Assembly (NCBI RefSeq): GCF_013466425.1
Contig: NZ_CP059165.1
Span: forward strand, 4,464,001-4,528,000
Reading direction: 5' to 3'
Origin: Mycobacterium vicinigordonae
GTDB lineage: Bacteria > Actinomycetota > Actinomycetes > Mycobacteriales > Mycobacteriaceae
Length of the DNA: 64,000 bases
Under the pieces are notes generated by a model. The model was not told the DNA's origin. It made no database searches and saw nothing but the letters and a program-made list of their open reading frames with translations. Positions 23,925 through 32,389 of this stretch are shown here, one piece after another (within the stretch, counting starts at the first letter, position 1; every line of letters starts with the position of its first letter). Position numbers and translations under genes: made by a program.

Positions 23925-25436
23925 ATGAAACATGTGATGCAACTGCGGGATGCGAAACAACAGGCGGTGCGCGAACACGCCTTTTTCGAGTGGTTGGCCA
24001 ACGACCGTGTGCCGGCCCAAGACCGGCTGGCCATCGGACCGGCCGGAGCGCTTTTCATCATGCAATTCCGGGACATGAACCGCTGGGTGCTGCGATTTCC
24101 TGAACCGCACGACGAGTTCGAGTGGGTGATCAACCTTGGCACGCTCGAAGACGAGAAGCACTCGAAGATGTTCTTGGAGGACTGGCGAAAGCTCGATTTG
24201 GATGCGCAGCTGGGGTGGCGCACCGGTGACATGCTCTGGTGGCTGTTCCTGTCTGCGGATCAGGAACCATTCCGGCGCAGCGGAATCGAGTTCATCCGGC
24301 TTGTCGTCGACGACGGCGACGATGCGCTGATCCGTTTCGGCCACTCCGAGGCCGGCGAGGCTACCGGACATGTCCTGCTCAGCCACACCGCCCGAGTCGC
24401 GGCCGTGTTGTCGCGCCGCACCGGACTCGAGTATCGCTACTTCGGTCCCTACCATCTGGACCTGGAAACCGGGCACGTCGGGAACACCGAGGGCGTGTTC
24501 GAGACGGTGGTGCTCGACCCCGCGCGCCGTGAGCTGGCCAGCGAGGCATGCCAACGGATGTTCGGCATCTTCGATAACATCTTTGACGGATTCTTGCACT
24601 ACGCAACGACTTACCTGGACGCCGGGACGGTGCCCCAGCGCCCGAGCTTACCCCTGCTGGCCCGCGCCGATTGGACCGCGCCGGCGCTGGTGATCAATCC
24701 GCGCGACGAGCACGACACCGAGTTGCTGCGTCACATCGAGCAGCACAAGGACAGGCTGCGCGCACACCCGTTCTACGAGTGGTTGCGCAGCGACCAACAG
24801 GGCGCTGCGGAAAAGCTTCGCCAGTTCATCCCGATGTGGGTGATGGATATCCTGGGGTACCGCGATCTGACCAAGTACGCCTTGACTTTCGCCCAGCCGG
24901 CATCCGCCGAGGAACGTGCGGTCAATGCTTGGGCGTCGCGGTTGTCTCGGCACAGCCAGCTGTTTCTCTCGGACTGGGATGCGCTCGGCCTCGATCAGCT
25001 GCTCAACCACACGGCCAGCCAAGCACTGGAGTGGCTGTTCTTCGACGCCGACATGGATCTGCATCGGCAGAACATGATGGAGTTCGCCAAAATTGCGTTG
25101 CGACACAAGGATCCGGTCCTGCGTTGGTGGATGCTGGTTGCCCTGGAATCCACCGGCGAGGAGTTTTTCGCCCAGACGCAACCGCTTGCGCTCGCCGCGG
25201 AGGCTGAAACCGGGGGCAGGCTGGATTATCTCGCCGGTCGGCACGACCCGCCGGACGACGGCGGCAGCACTACTGGCTCTATCGAGATGGCGGCGCCGGC
25301 ATCAATGACCGGAACGCAACTCGAGCTGGCCAAAAGCATCACCGACCACGTATTCGACTCGATGCAACGACAGCTTTGGCGCTCGTATGCGATTGTCCGC
25401 GCGGGGAAGTACGCCGACCTGGCACTGCGCGGCTGA
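23925..25436 (+). CDS. Unrecognised 503-residue protein with two tandem repeats, possibly heme-oxygenase-like di-iron fold
   Basis: I do not recognise this gene with confidence. The protein contains two related halves. H18-AFFEWL matches H281-PFYEWL; 76-87 (DEKHSKMFLEDW) matches 341-351 (SRHSQLFLSDW); 102-128 (MLWWLFLSADQEPFRRSGIEF) matches 366-390 (ALEWLFFDADMDLHRQNMMEF). Each half is predicted helical and rich in His, Glu and Asp, including HLDLETGH at 177-184. The pattern recalls the heme-oxygenase/TENA-like superfamily, some members of which bind two irons and oxidise small substrates. The first half keeps more potential metal ligands, so the second may be structural. No signal peptide or membrane segment is seen. 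It converges with the acyl-CoA dehydrogenase operon 11 bases away. Confidence 0.7.
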   Translation: MKHVMQLRDAKQQAVREHAFFEWLANDRVPAQDRLAIGPAGALFIMQFRDMNRWVLRFPEPHDEFEWVINLGTLEDEKHSKMFLEDWRKLDLDAQLGWRTGDMLWWLFLSADQEPFRRSGIEFIRLVVDDGDDALIRFGHSEAGEATGHVLLSHTARVAAVLSRRTGLEYRYFGPYHLDLETGHVGNTEGVFETVVLDPARRELASEACQRMFGIFDNIFDGFLHYATTYLDAGTVPQRPSLPLLARADWTAPALVINPRDEHDTELLRHIEQHKDRLRAHPFYEWLRSDQQGAAEKLRQFIPMWVMDILGYRDLTKYALTFAQPASAEERAVNAWASRLSRHSQLFLSDWDALGLDQLLNHTASQALEWLFFDADMDLHRQNMMEFAKIALRHKDPVLRWWMLVALESTGEEFFAQTQPLALAAEAETGGRLDYLAGRHDPPDDGGSTTGSIEMAAPASMTGTQLELAKSITDHVFDSMQRQLWRSYAIVRAGKYADLALRG

Positions 25437-25447
25437 CCCGCGGACGG

Positions 25448-26647
25448 TCAGGAAACTTTCTGCGCCGGCGGCGCATAGCTTGCTTTGCCCAGTCCCAGCA
25501 CATGTTGGGCGATCATGTTGCGGAACACTTCCAGGGTTCCGCCGTAAATTCCGGCCAGCGGGGCGAATCGGTAGAGATATTCCGATGTTCCATTATCGGC
25601 CGCGCCCTCGGCCTCGATTGGCAGCGCCGACGCCGGTCCGGCGATATCCATCAGATCGGGTCCGATATCGCGCATGGTCTGCGCCTGCGCTACCCGCCCA
25701 AAGATGCCTGGAGTCGACAGGGCCGCTTCCAGCCGGGCCGCGCTGCGACCTAGCCGGTAGGCCACCGATCCGTCGTCGATGCCCCGTGAATCGTCCGGCC
25801 CGCGCTGTCCCGCCTTGGCAGCGACAGCGTCCACGGCCGCCGACATGAACCCGGTCTGGTGTTGCATGATCGCGACGTCCTGCAAACCGTCCGGTGCGGC
25901 GGCTACCGCGCCGTGTTCGGCGTCCAACGGTCCGCGCAGCACCGTCCAGCCCCCGTTGACCTCGCCGAGCCGATACTTGTCGTCAACCCGGACGTCGCTG
26001 TAGTAGACGATGTTGGTCCGGTCGCCGTCGACCGTGCGGATGCCGCGGATCTCGATGCCGGGCAAATTGAGCGGAACCAGAAACATGGTTAGACTCTTGT
26101 GTTTCCGCGCGCCTGGGTCGGTGTTGGTGATCAGGAAGACGTACTGACAGTTGTGTGCGCCGGTGGTGAACATCTTGGCGCCGTTGATGATCCAGCTCGA
26201 CCCGTCCGCCTCCGGTACCGCCCGGGTCTTGCAGGTCGCGACGTCAGAGCCGCCCTCGGGCTCGGTGTAGCCTAGGCACATCCGGACTTCACCGGTGAAG
26301 ACTTTGGGCATCACCTCGTCGACGAGCTCGGGCTTGCCGAACGCGGCCACAGCGCGTGCCACCATCGCGGTGGTCCCCCAGGTGACCCACGGTGTGTGCA
26401 CCCGGCGCTTCTCCAGCTCCCAGATCCGTCGCCGCACCCGGGTGAATCCCCCCTCGGCCAACGGCTTCCACTCTTTCTCTAGGTATCCGGCGCCGCCGAT
26501 TGCCAGGTGGACACCCTCATCGAAGTTGTCTCCGGTCTCGCGGTCACGGCGACGCACCTCGTCTGTGACGTGGTCGGCGAGAAACGCGCGGACTTCGGCC
26601 AGGAAAGCCTGGTCGCCTTCGTCAAGTTCTACTCGTGCGAAATCCAT
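25448..26647 (-). CDS. Acyl-CoA dehydrogenase, large subunit type (FadE17-like)
   Basis: FAD enzyme of 399 residues that would introduce a 2,3-double bond in an acyl-CoA. Family landmarks: LGYTEPEGGSDVA, GAKMFTTGAHNCQY, and the C-terminal YGGTLEVFRNMIAQ. Mycobacteria often encode such proteins in pairs that form alpha2-beta2 complexes in steroid degradation. This gene follows its smaller partner by three bases, so the pair is likely one enzyme. It is last in the six-gene leftward operon that starts at 32266. Resemblance to the FadE17/FadE18 pair is from memory. Confidence 0.9.
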   Translation of the reverse strand: MDFARVELDEGDQAFLAEVRAFLADHVTDEVRRRDRETGDNFDEGVHLAIGGAGYLEKEWKPLAEGGFTRVRRRIWELEKRRVHTPWVTWGTTAMVARAVAAFGKPELVDEVMPKVFTGEVRMCLGYTEPEGGSDVATCKTRAVPEADGSSWIINGAKMFTTGAHNCQYVFLITNTDPGARKHKSLTMFLVPLNLPGIEIRGIRTVDGDRTNIVYYSDVRVDDKYRLGEVNGGWTVLRGPLDAEHGAVAAAPDGLQDVAIMQHQTGFMSAAVDAVAAKAGQRGPDDSRGIDDGSVAYRLGRSAARLEAALSTPGIFGRVAQAQTMRDIGPDLMDIAGPASALPIEAEGAADNGTSEYLYRFAPLAGIYGGTLEVFRNMIAQHVLGLGKASYAPPAQKVS

Positions 26648-26650
26648 TGC

Positions 26651-27697
26651 TTATGCGCTTTCCCGCTCGGCGACGAGCCGCCCGAGCTGTTTGGCCGTCA
26701 CACCCGGATCACCACCGGCCAATGCCCAGCCGCGGGCCCGCACCAGATACGCCGTCGCGGCGGCCTCGACGGATACCCCGAGACCGCCCTGGATATGCAC
26801 CGCCATGGTCGCCGCCTTCGGCGCCTCCTCGGCCATGAAAACAAAAGCACAGCCGGGAAGTTCGGGCCGCTCGCCGGGTTCGTTGTCTAAGAACCACGCT
26901 GCCCGCCGGGCCAGGTTGCGGCCGCCCTGCACAACGATCGCCATATTGGCCAGCGGGTGCGAGATCGCCTGCAGCGTCGAGATCGGGACGCCAAGGGTAT
27001 AGCGGGTCTTGGCGAACTCGGCAGCGATCGTCATCGTCTGCTCAACCAGTCCGGCTAGCGCGGCAGCGGTCAGCACACGCCATTCGTCGACCGCGCGACG
27101 GTAGGCTGCAACCGCTTCCGGCCCGGCGCCCAGGACGGTGCGCGAATCCGCCGCACCAGGGTCCACCCAGGCCATTGGCAGTTGCCCAAGGTTGGGCACC
27201 CGCGCCGGCCTGGTGGCGAATGTCAGCTGCACCACCTCGTCGCCGTCGGTGACAACGAGGCCGTCGGCTATCGCCGCCGACGCGATCAGCCGTGATCCGG
27301 CAGCGGGCTCCGGCGAGGCGTCGAGTCCCAGGATCCGGCTGCCTTGGACCGCGTCGGCCAAATCCGCTCTGGCGACCCCGAGACGTTCGGCCAGCCGCGC
27401 TGCGCAGACATGCTCGATCCACGGCACCGGCGCCAGTACCCGGCCCAGCTCCTCTGCCACCAACGCAAGGTCGACCAGCGTCGCGCCGTCACCACCGGCG
27501 CACTCCCCCACCGCCATCGACGTCGCGCCGGTCGCGCACAGCCGCTCCCACAGGCTCTTATCAAACCCGGTTTCCTGTGCAGCCCAGACTGTTTCGATCG
27601 GACAATGGGTTTCCAGCAGCTGCCGGTAAGCGGACTGCAGGGCCTTGTGGTCGTCGGTCAGGCTGTAGTCGACCCGGCGCAATTCATAGCGATCCAT
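26651..27697 (-). CDS. Acyl-CoA dehydrogenase, small subunit type (FadE18-like)
   Basis: Acyl-CoA dehydrogenase-like protein of 348 residues, short for the family. It opens with DYSLTDDHKALQSAYRQLL and retains the C-terminal QGGLGVSVEAAATAYLVR segment. The middle domain is weakly conserved, as in the partner subunits of heteromeric steroid-type dehydrogenases, which may lack the catalytic base and part of the FAD site. ATG 27697 lies three bases after the amidohydrolase stop. Together with the 25448-26647 product it probably forms one dehydrogenase acting on a branched or ring-bearing side-chain acyl-CoA. Confidence 0.88.
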   Translation of the reverse strand: MDRYELRRVDYSLTDDHKALQSAYRQLLETHCPIETVWAAQETGFDKSLWERLCATGATSMAVGECAGGDGATLVDLALVAEELGRVLAPVPWIEHVCAARLAERLGVARADLADAVQGSRILGLDASPEPAAGSRLIASAAIADGLVVTDGDEVVQLTFATRPARVPNLGQLPMAWVDPGAADSRTVLGAGPEAVAAYRRAVDEWRVLTAAALAGLVEQTMTIAAEFAKTRYTLGVPISTLQAISHPLANMAIVVQGGRNLARRAAWFLDNEPGERPELPGCAFVFMAEEAPKAATMAVHIQGGLGVSVEAAATAYLVRARGWALAGGDPGVTAKQLGRLVAERESA

Positions 27698-27700
27698 TAT

Positions 27701-28555
27701 TCAGGGCTCCTGGTCCTCGTCAGTGCTGAAGAAAAACTTGTCGGCGTTGTTGTGGAGGTAGTTGTCCAGAGCCTGCGCGGGCAGATCCAGCGCGTTGGCC
27801 TCGGGCACCACCCGATGCTGGCGCAGCACCGGCCAGTCCGAAGCAAAGATGACCTTGCCGGAGCCACGGGTGCGCATGTAGTGGATGAGGCTGTCCGGCA
27901 ACCGCTTCGGAGACCACGCCGAGGTCATCAGGCGCAGGTTGCGGTATTTGATCAGCATTCGGATCGCGGTGTCCCACCATGGGTCCGCGCCGTGGATCAT
28001 GCACAACTTGAGTTCCGGGAAACGCACGCATACCCGGTCCAGATAAATCGGGTTCTGCACCTCGCCCGGGATCGGCGGACCCGGGATGCCGGTGTTGACG
28101 CAGAGCGGCAGCTGCAGTTCGGCGCACTTGGCATACAGCGGGTAGTAGACGGCATCGCTCGGCGGGTATTGCCCGTCCCCCCAGAAGCTCGGTCCCACAA
28201 CGGCATAGGCAACCGGCAGGTCCGCGGCCGCGGCCGTCAGCTCGCGCAGCGAGGCCACTGGACGCAACAGATTCACACCACCCATGGCGAGTGCGAAGCG
28301 GTCCGCGCGGGCCTCGACGAACTTGCGGGCGGTGACAGACGGCTTAGCCAGGTTGTCCATCAGAATGGCCTTGCGGACGCCGTGTTGGTCCATCTCGTCG
28401 AGCAACTCGGGGAGCTCCACCGGGTCGAACATCGACTGGGGGCCCTTGAAGTAATCGTCGCGGACCCGCCTCATGAATTCGGGTTGTGTCTCGGTCTCGC
28501 CGAAATGGACGTTGACCAAGCAATCGATGACGTTTCGGGGGGCGGGCTGCGTCAT
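27701..28555 (-). CDS. Amidohydrolase-2 family TIM-barrel protein (first of two)
   Basis: Metal-dependent hydrolase or decarboxylase-like protein of 284 residues. ATG 28555 overlaps the FadD stop (ATGA). The CxVNVHFG start stands where many members have a metal-binding HxH. LCVNTGIPG, CMIHGADPWWD and FASDWPV mark the inner strands and the C-terminal aspartate. The first motif NVHFG has only one histidine, so metal binding may differ from the norm. Relatives include ACMSD-type decarboxylases and ring-cleavage hydrolases. It lies between FadD and the dehydrogenase pair, which suggests action on a CoA-pathway intermediate. Confidence 0.85.
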   Translation of the reverse strand: MTQPAPRNVIDCLVNVHFGETETQPEFMRRVRDDYFKGPQSMFDPVELPELLDEMDQHGVRKAILMDNLAKPSVTARKFVEARADRFALAMGGVNLLRPVASLRELTAAAADLPVAYAVVGPSFWGDGQYPPSDAVYYPLYAKCAELQLPLCVNTGIPGPPIPGEVQNPIYLDRVCVRFPELKLCMIHGADPWWDTAIRMLIKYRNLRLMTSAWSPKRLPDSLIHYMRTRGSGKVIFASDWPVLRQHRVVPEANALDLPAQALDNYLHNNADKFFFSTDEDQEP

Positions 28556-30174
28556 CGGTGAATCCTTGCCGTGTTCATGGCCTGTTCTCTGGCCCACCGG
28601 TAGTCCGCCTTGCCGTTACCTAGCCGGCGCACCTTGTCCACCACGATATAGGCCTTCGGCGTCTTGAACCGAGCCAATTGGGCGTTGCAGTGCTCCCGCA
28701 GCGAATCGCCGGCTGTGTCGGCTCCATCGCGCACTTCGACGAGCGCCACCACCTCTTGCCCCCACCGCTCGCTATCGCGGCCGACCACCAACGCGTCGGC
28801 AATGGCCGGGTGGGCGCGCAACACCTCCTCGACCTCCTCGACGAACACCTTCTCGCCGCCGGTGTTGACCACCAGCGAATCCCGACCGTACAGTCGCAAC
28901 GCGCCATCGGCGTCGACGGCGGCCCGGTCACCGGAGATCACCACCCGCTGTCCCTCTACCACCGGAAACGTCTTGATGGTCGCGGCCTCGTCGTCGAAGT
29001 AGCCCAACGGAATTCGGCCCGTGCGGGCCACCCAGCCGACCTGCGGGTCGCCAGGTGCCAAGAATCGGGCGTAGTCCTCCGACAACACCAGCCCGCCGGA
29101 CCGGATCGTGAAGGTGTCGGTCTGGGTGTCCTGCTTGCTGTGCCCGAAGCCCATGTTCCCGGTCTCCGAGGAGCCGTAGCCGTTGATCACGGTGATGTGC
29201 GGTAAGTATTCCAGCAGGGCCCGTTGGTGTTTGACATTGGTGGCCGCGCCACCGGTACCGATGGCGAACAGGCTAGACAGGTCGTAGTCGCGTCGCCCGA
29301 GTTCCTCGACGATCGGTGCAGCATAGGCGTCACCCACCATCGTCATCAGTCCCACTTTCTCGCGTTCGGCAATCGCCAGCACCGTGGCTGGGTCGAACCT
29401 CTGCCGGGTGTCGTAGAGAACGACGGTCTGCCCGTTCAGGATCGCCGAGAAGGCGGTCCACATGCCGGCGGCGTGCATCAGCGGAGACACCGCGAACCAG
29501 GGTGCTCCGGCGTTCTGCACGCGCTGATGGATCTCGGCGACTTCAGAGTGGTCGGCGCCGTTCATCGACGATACATAGATGTCGGCCTGCCGCCACAGCA
29601 CCCCCTTCGGGCGCCCGGTCGTGCCGCCGGTGCAGATCATCAGCAAATCATCCGGTGACGGCGTGTGGGTATGATCGGAATTGCCTTGCGCCAAAGCATC
29701 TTCGAGTGTTACAGCGTCAGGTAGCTCAGGGAGGTCGCTACCGTCGTCGATCGAGATCAGCAGTCCGCTGCCCTCGCCGGGCAGCACGTCGGCGAACTTG
29801 GCGCCCAACGCACGATGGTAGATAACGCCGCGTGGCTTGACGTAGGCCAGCAGATCAGCGACCTCACGCGGGGTGTAGTAATGGTTGACGTTGACGGGTA
29901 CTACCCGCGCCTTGAGGCAGGCGATCACCATGTCGGGATACAGGTCGTTGTGCATTATCAGCGCGACCCGGTCCTGTCCACACTCCCAGTTGGCCAACTG
30001 CTCGCGCTCGGTGTGAGCACCGAATCCCTTGGCCGCCAGGAAGTTCGCCAGTCGGCGGGTCCGGTCCGTGGACTGTGCGAAGGTGCTGCGCCGGGTACCG
30101 CAGACCGACATCAGCCGATCTGGCACCGCGTTAGCGACCGCGTCGAGGACCGCCCCGATCGTCCATTCGCCCAT
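28552..30174 (-). CDS. Acyl-CoA ligase, FadD family
   Basis: AMP-forming ligase of 540 residues. Motifs: CTGGTTGRPKGVLWRQADI near 178-196, GYGSSETG near 336, and RLGNGKADYRWA near 520 with the catalytic lysine. It shares the WRQADI and KADYRWAREQA blocks with the FadD at 15179-16831, so the two are in the same subfamily. It probably activates a bulky carboxylic acid. The start follows the amidohydrolase stop at 30178 by three bases. Its stop overlaps the second amidohydrolase's ATG. Confidence 0.92.
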   Translation of the reverse strand: MGEWTIGAVLDAVANAVPDRLMSVCGTRRSTFAQSTDRTRRLANFLAAKGFGAHTEREQLANWECGQDRVALIMHNDLYPDMVIACLKARVVPVNVNHYYTPREVADLLAYVKPRGVIYHRALGAKFADVLPGEGSGLLISIDDGSDLPELPDAVTLEDALAQGNSDHTHTPSPDDLLMICTGGTTGRPKGVLWRQADIYVSSMNGADHSEVAEIHQRVQNAGAPWFAVSPLMHAAGMWTAFSAILNGQTVVLYDTRQRFDPATVLAIAEREKVGLMTMVGDAYAAPIVEELGRRDYDLSSLFAIGTGGAATNVKHQRALLEYLPHITVINGYGSSETGNMGFGHSKQDTQTDTFTIRSGGLVLSEDYARFLAPGDPQVGWVARTGRIPLGYFDDEAATIKTFPVVEGQRVVISGDRAAVDADGALRLYGRDSLVVNTGGEKVFVEEVEEVLRAHPAIADALVVGRDSERWGQEVVALVEVRDGADTAGDSLREHCNAQLARFKTPKAYIVVDKVRRLGNGKADYRWAREQAMNTARIHR

Positions 30175-30177
30175 CGA

Positions 30178-31389
30178 CTAAGCCGATACCGGCACGTTCA
30201 CCCCGAGGAGATCAAGAGCGTTGTCGCGCATGACTTTATGAGTGTCTTCGGCACTGAACTCGGGGAATTGCGGGATGTCTGCCGTGAACGCCATCGGGTC
30301 GGCCAGCCCCTCCCCGTGCGGCCAGTCCGAGCCGAAGAGGATCTTGTCCACCCCGATCGTCTCGGCGAGTAGCTTCACATCGTCCTCGTAATACGGTGCG
30401 ATCCAGACGTTGTTGCGTAACTGCGCGACCGGGTCCTCTTTGAAGTGGTAAGGCGCGGTGTTGGCGGCCTTCTTCAGCCGCTTGATCAACCGGTAGACAA
30501 AGTAAGAGCCGTTCTCGATGCTGGCGACCTTCAACTTCGGATGCCGGCTGAAGACCTGGTGCACGATCATCGATGCCATCGTGTCGTGGATCGCGCGGTC
30601 GTCGAGGAGTACCTGGTCCAATGGATCCTTCTTGCCGAACCCCTCGAAGGTGGCCTTGCCGCCCCACAGCGCGTTGATCGCCAGATATCCGCTGTCGCTG
30701 AGGTGGAAGCCCACCGGTACACCGGCTTCAGCTAGTCGCGCCCATACTGGGTCGTGCAGCGGGTCGCCCAGCGAGCGCGGTTTGACCACCCCGGGTACCG
30801 GGGCAGGTCGCACCAGCACAATTTTGGCGCCCCTACCGAGCACGAATTCGACTTCCTCAACTGCCTTTTCGGGATCAGCCAGCGAAATGATGGGCGCGGA
30901 GATGACCCGGTGGTCGGGGCGGTCGAAACCCCAGTCGTCGTCCAGCCATTCGTTGAAGGCGTGCACCGACGCCATCGTCGCGGGAATGTCGTGCTTGAGG
31001 GCCTCCTCCACACCGCAGGCGAAGGTGGGCAGCATGAACACCGTCTCGAGGTTCTGGGTGTCCATCACCTTCACCCGGGCATCCCGGTTCTGGTATTCGG
31101 GATGGTTCTCCAGGCGGTCCACCTTCATCAGTGAGGCCGGGTCGACGCCCTCGGGAATCTCGCCGCGGAACAACAGATCCAGGCATCCAGGCTCGATGAT
31201 GGGATCGAAGGTCGGGTTTGGGATGAATTGGTTGATTCGTTCGCCGATGACCGCCCAGGTGCGTTTGCCATCGCGCAGCATCTGCACACCACGGCGCTTG
31301 AACTCTTTGGGCAGGTACCGGGTGAACGAGTCGATCGGTTCGTAGTAGTGGTTGTCGACGTCAATCGCTCGGTATTCCAACGTCGTCAT
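30178..31389 (-). CDS. Amidohydrolase-2 family TIM-barrel protein (second of two)
   Basis: Protein of 403 residues with DVDNHYYEP at the start, VGFHLSDSGY in the middle and FGSDWPHGEG near the C terminus, the last giving the conserved aspartate. This DxDNHYYE variant of the first motif is common in a mycobacterial branch of the amidohydrolase-2 family, whose reactions are largely unknown. It is longer than the second copy in the same operon (284 residues) and only distantly similar to it. Its ATG lies 28 bases inside the end of the crotonase gene, a long overlap that implies coupled translation. Confidence 0.87.
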   Translation of the reverse strand: MTTLEYRAIDVDNHYYEPIDSFTRYLPKEFKRRGVQMLRDGKRTWAVIGERINQFIPNPTFDPIIEPGCLDLLFRGEIPEGVDPASLMKVDRLENHPEYQNRDARVKVMDTQNLETVFMLPTFACGVEEALKHDIPATMASVHAFNEWLDDDWGFDRPDHRVISAPIISLADPEKAVEEVEFVLGRGAKIVLVRPAPVPGVVKPRSLGDPLHDPVWARLAEAGVPVGFHLSDSGYLAINALWGGKATFEGFGKKDPLDQVLLDDRAIHDTMASMIVHQVFSRHPKLKVASIENGSYFVYRLIKRLKKAANTAPYHFKEDPVAQLRNNVWIAPYYEDDVKLLAETIGVDKILFGSDWPHGEGLADPMAFTADIPQFPEFSAEDTHKVMRDNALDLLGVNVPVSA

Positions 31390-32266
31390 GACGGACCTCC
31401 TCGCAATCTTGTGTCTCCGGGGCTGTCAAGGGCGGAAAATTCGGCGGCCGCTTCTGAAAGAATGCGGTGATGCCCTCGATGAAGTCGGGACGAGTCATCG
31501 ATTCGTGCATCAGCTGCTCGGCCCTGACGCTGGTCTCCACGATGGGCAGACCGGCGTCGGCGTACAGCTGCTGCTTCATCACGGCTAGTGAGTTGGGCGC
31601 GCAGTTGCGGGCCACGTCGTCGGCGTAGGCCAGGGTGCGGTCCAGCAACTGCGCGCGTGGCACGACTTGTTTGACCAGACCCAGCGCGAGCGCCTCCTCG
31701 GCCAAAAAGGTGCGGCCGGATAGCAGCAGATCGGTGGCGGCGCCCCAACCAACCAGCCGCGGCAGGATCCAGGAGATGCCGTACTCGGCGACCAGTCCCC
31801 GCCGCGCGAACGAGGTGGTGAACTTGGCGCCGGCCGCCGCGAACCGGACATCGGACATCAACGCCAACGACAGGCCGATGCCGGCGACCGAGCCGTTGAT
31901 CGCTGTGATCACCGGTTTGCGCAGCTGGGTCAGGAAGTATGGGTGTTTCTCGGCAACCAGGGAACGGACATCCGTCTCGCGGGCGGACTCGACGGTGGTA
32001 GACGAGATCGAACCCAGATCGCCCATGTCCGCGCCGACGCAGAAGGCGTCCCCATTGCCGGTCATCACGATAACGCGGACGTGTTTGTCGGCTTCGGCGG
32101 TTTCGACGTAGCGAAAGAAGCGATCCGTCATCCCCCCGCCCCAGGCGTTGCGGCGCTCCGGGCGGTTGAGGGTGATCACCGCCACGCCGGTGTCTGAGAC
32201 GTCATAGAGCACCGGCTCGCTCGACGCGATCGGCCGCTCGGCGACCGCGCTGCCGTCGGTGGTCAT
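31361..32266 (-). CDS. Enoyl-CoA hydratase/isomerase (crotonase) family protein
   Basis: Crotonase of 301 residues. ATG 32266 has AAGGGA upstream; the 18-residue upstream extension to 32320 would start inside operator site 6 and is unlikely. Features: VITLNRPERRNAW, FCVGADMG (first oxyanion loop), NGSVAGIGLSLAL (second) and a C-terminal MTRPDFIEGITAFFQKRPP. The glutamate usually near GLVAEYG is present (AEYGISW), as in EchA13-like proteins. It is the first gene of a six-gene operon ending with the dehydrogenase pair and would hydrate the enoyl-CoA they make. Confidence 0.92.
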   Translation of the reverse strand: MTTDGSAVAERPIASSEPVLYDVSDTGVAVITLNRPERRNAWGGGMTDRFFRYVETAEADKHVRVIVMTGNGDAFCVGADMGDLGSISSTTVESARETDVRSLVAEKHPYFLTQLRKPVITAINGSVAGIGLSLALMSDVRFAAAGAKFTTSFARRGLVAEYGISWILPRLVGWGAATDLLLSGRTFLAEEALALGLVKQVVPRAQLLDRTLAYADDVARNCAPNSLAVMKQQLYADAGLPIVETSVRAEQLMHESMTRPDFIEGITAFFQKRPPNFPPLTAPETQDCEEVRHDDVGIPSD

Positions 32267-32319
32267 CGGGGCTGTCCCTTCGTAATACGGCAACCATCGA
32301 AGGATGACCGGGTAGTACA

Positions 32320-32338
32320 TACTGTATACCTATCGGTA
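32320..32338 (+). promoter_or_regulatory. Operator-like site 6 of the shared 19-bp family
   Basis: TACTGTATACCTATCGGTA lies 54 bases before the start of the crotonase-amidohydrolase-FadD-FadE operon and 51 bases after the stop of the hydrolase gene upstream. Only the leftward operon can be served by it. Confidence 0.65.
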
Positions 32339-32389
32339 CTGCTTTCTGCAATGTGGCCCTCCGGTGTCGATGACCCCCCTGATGCCTTC

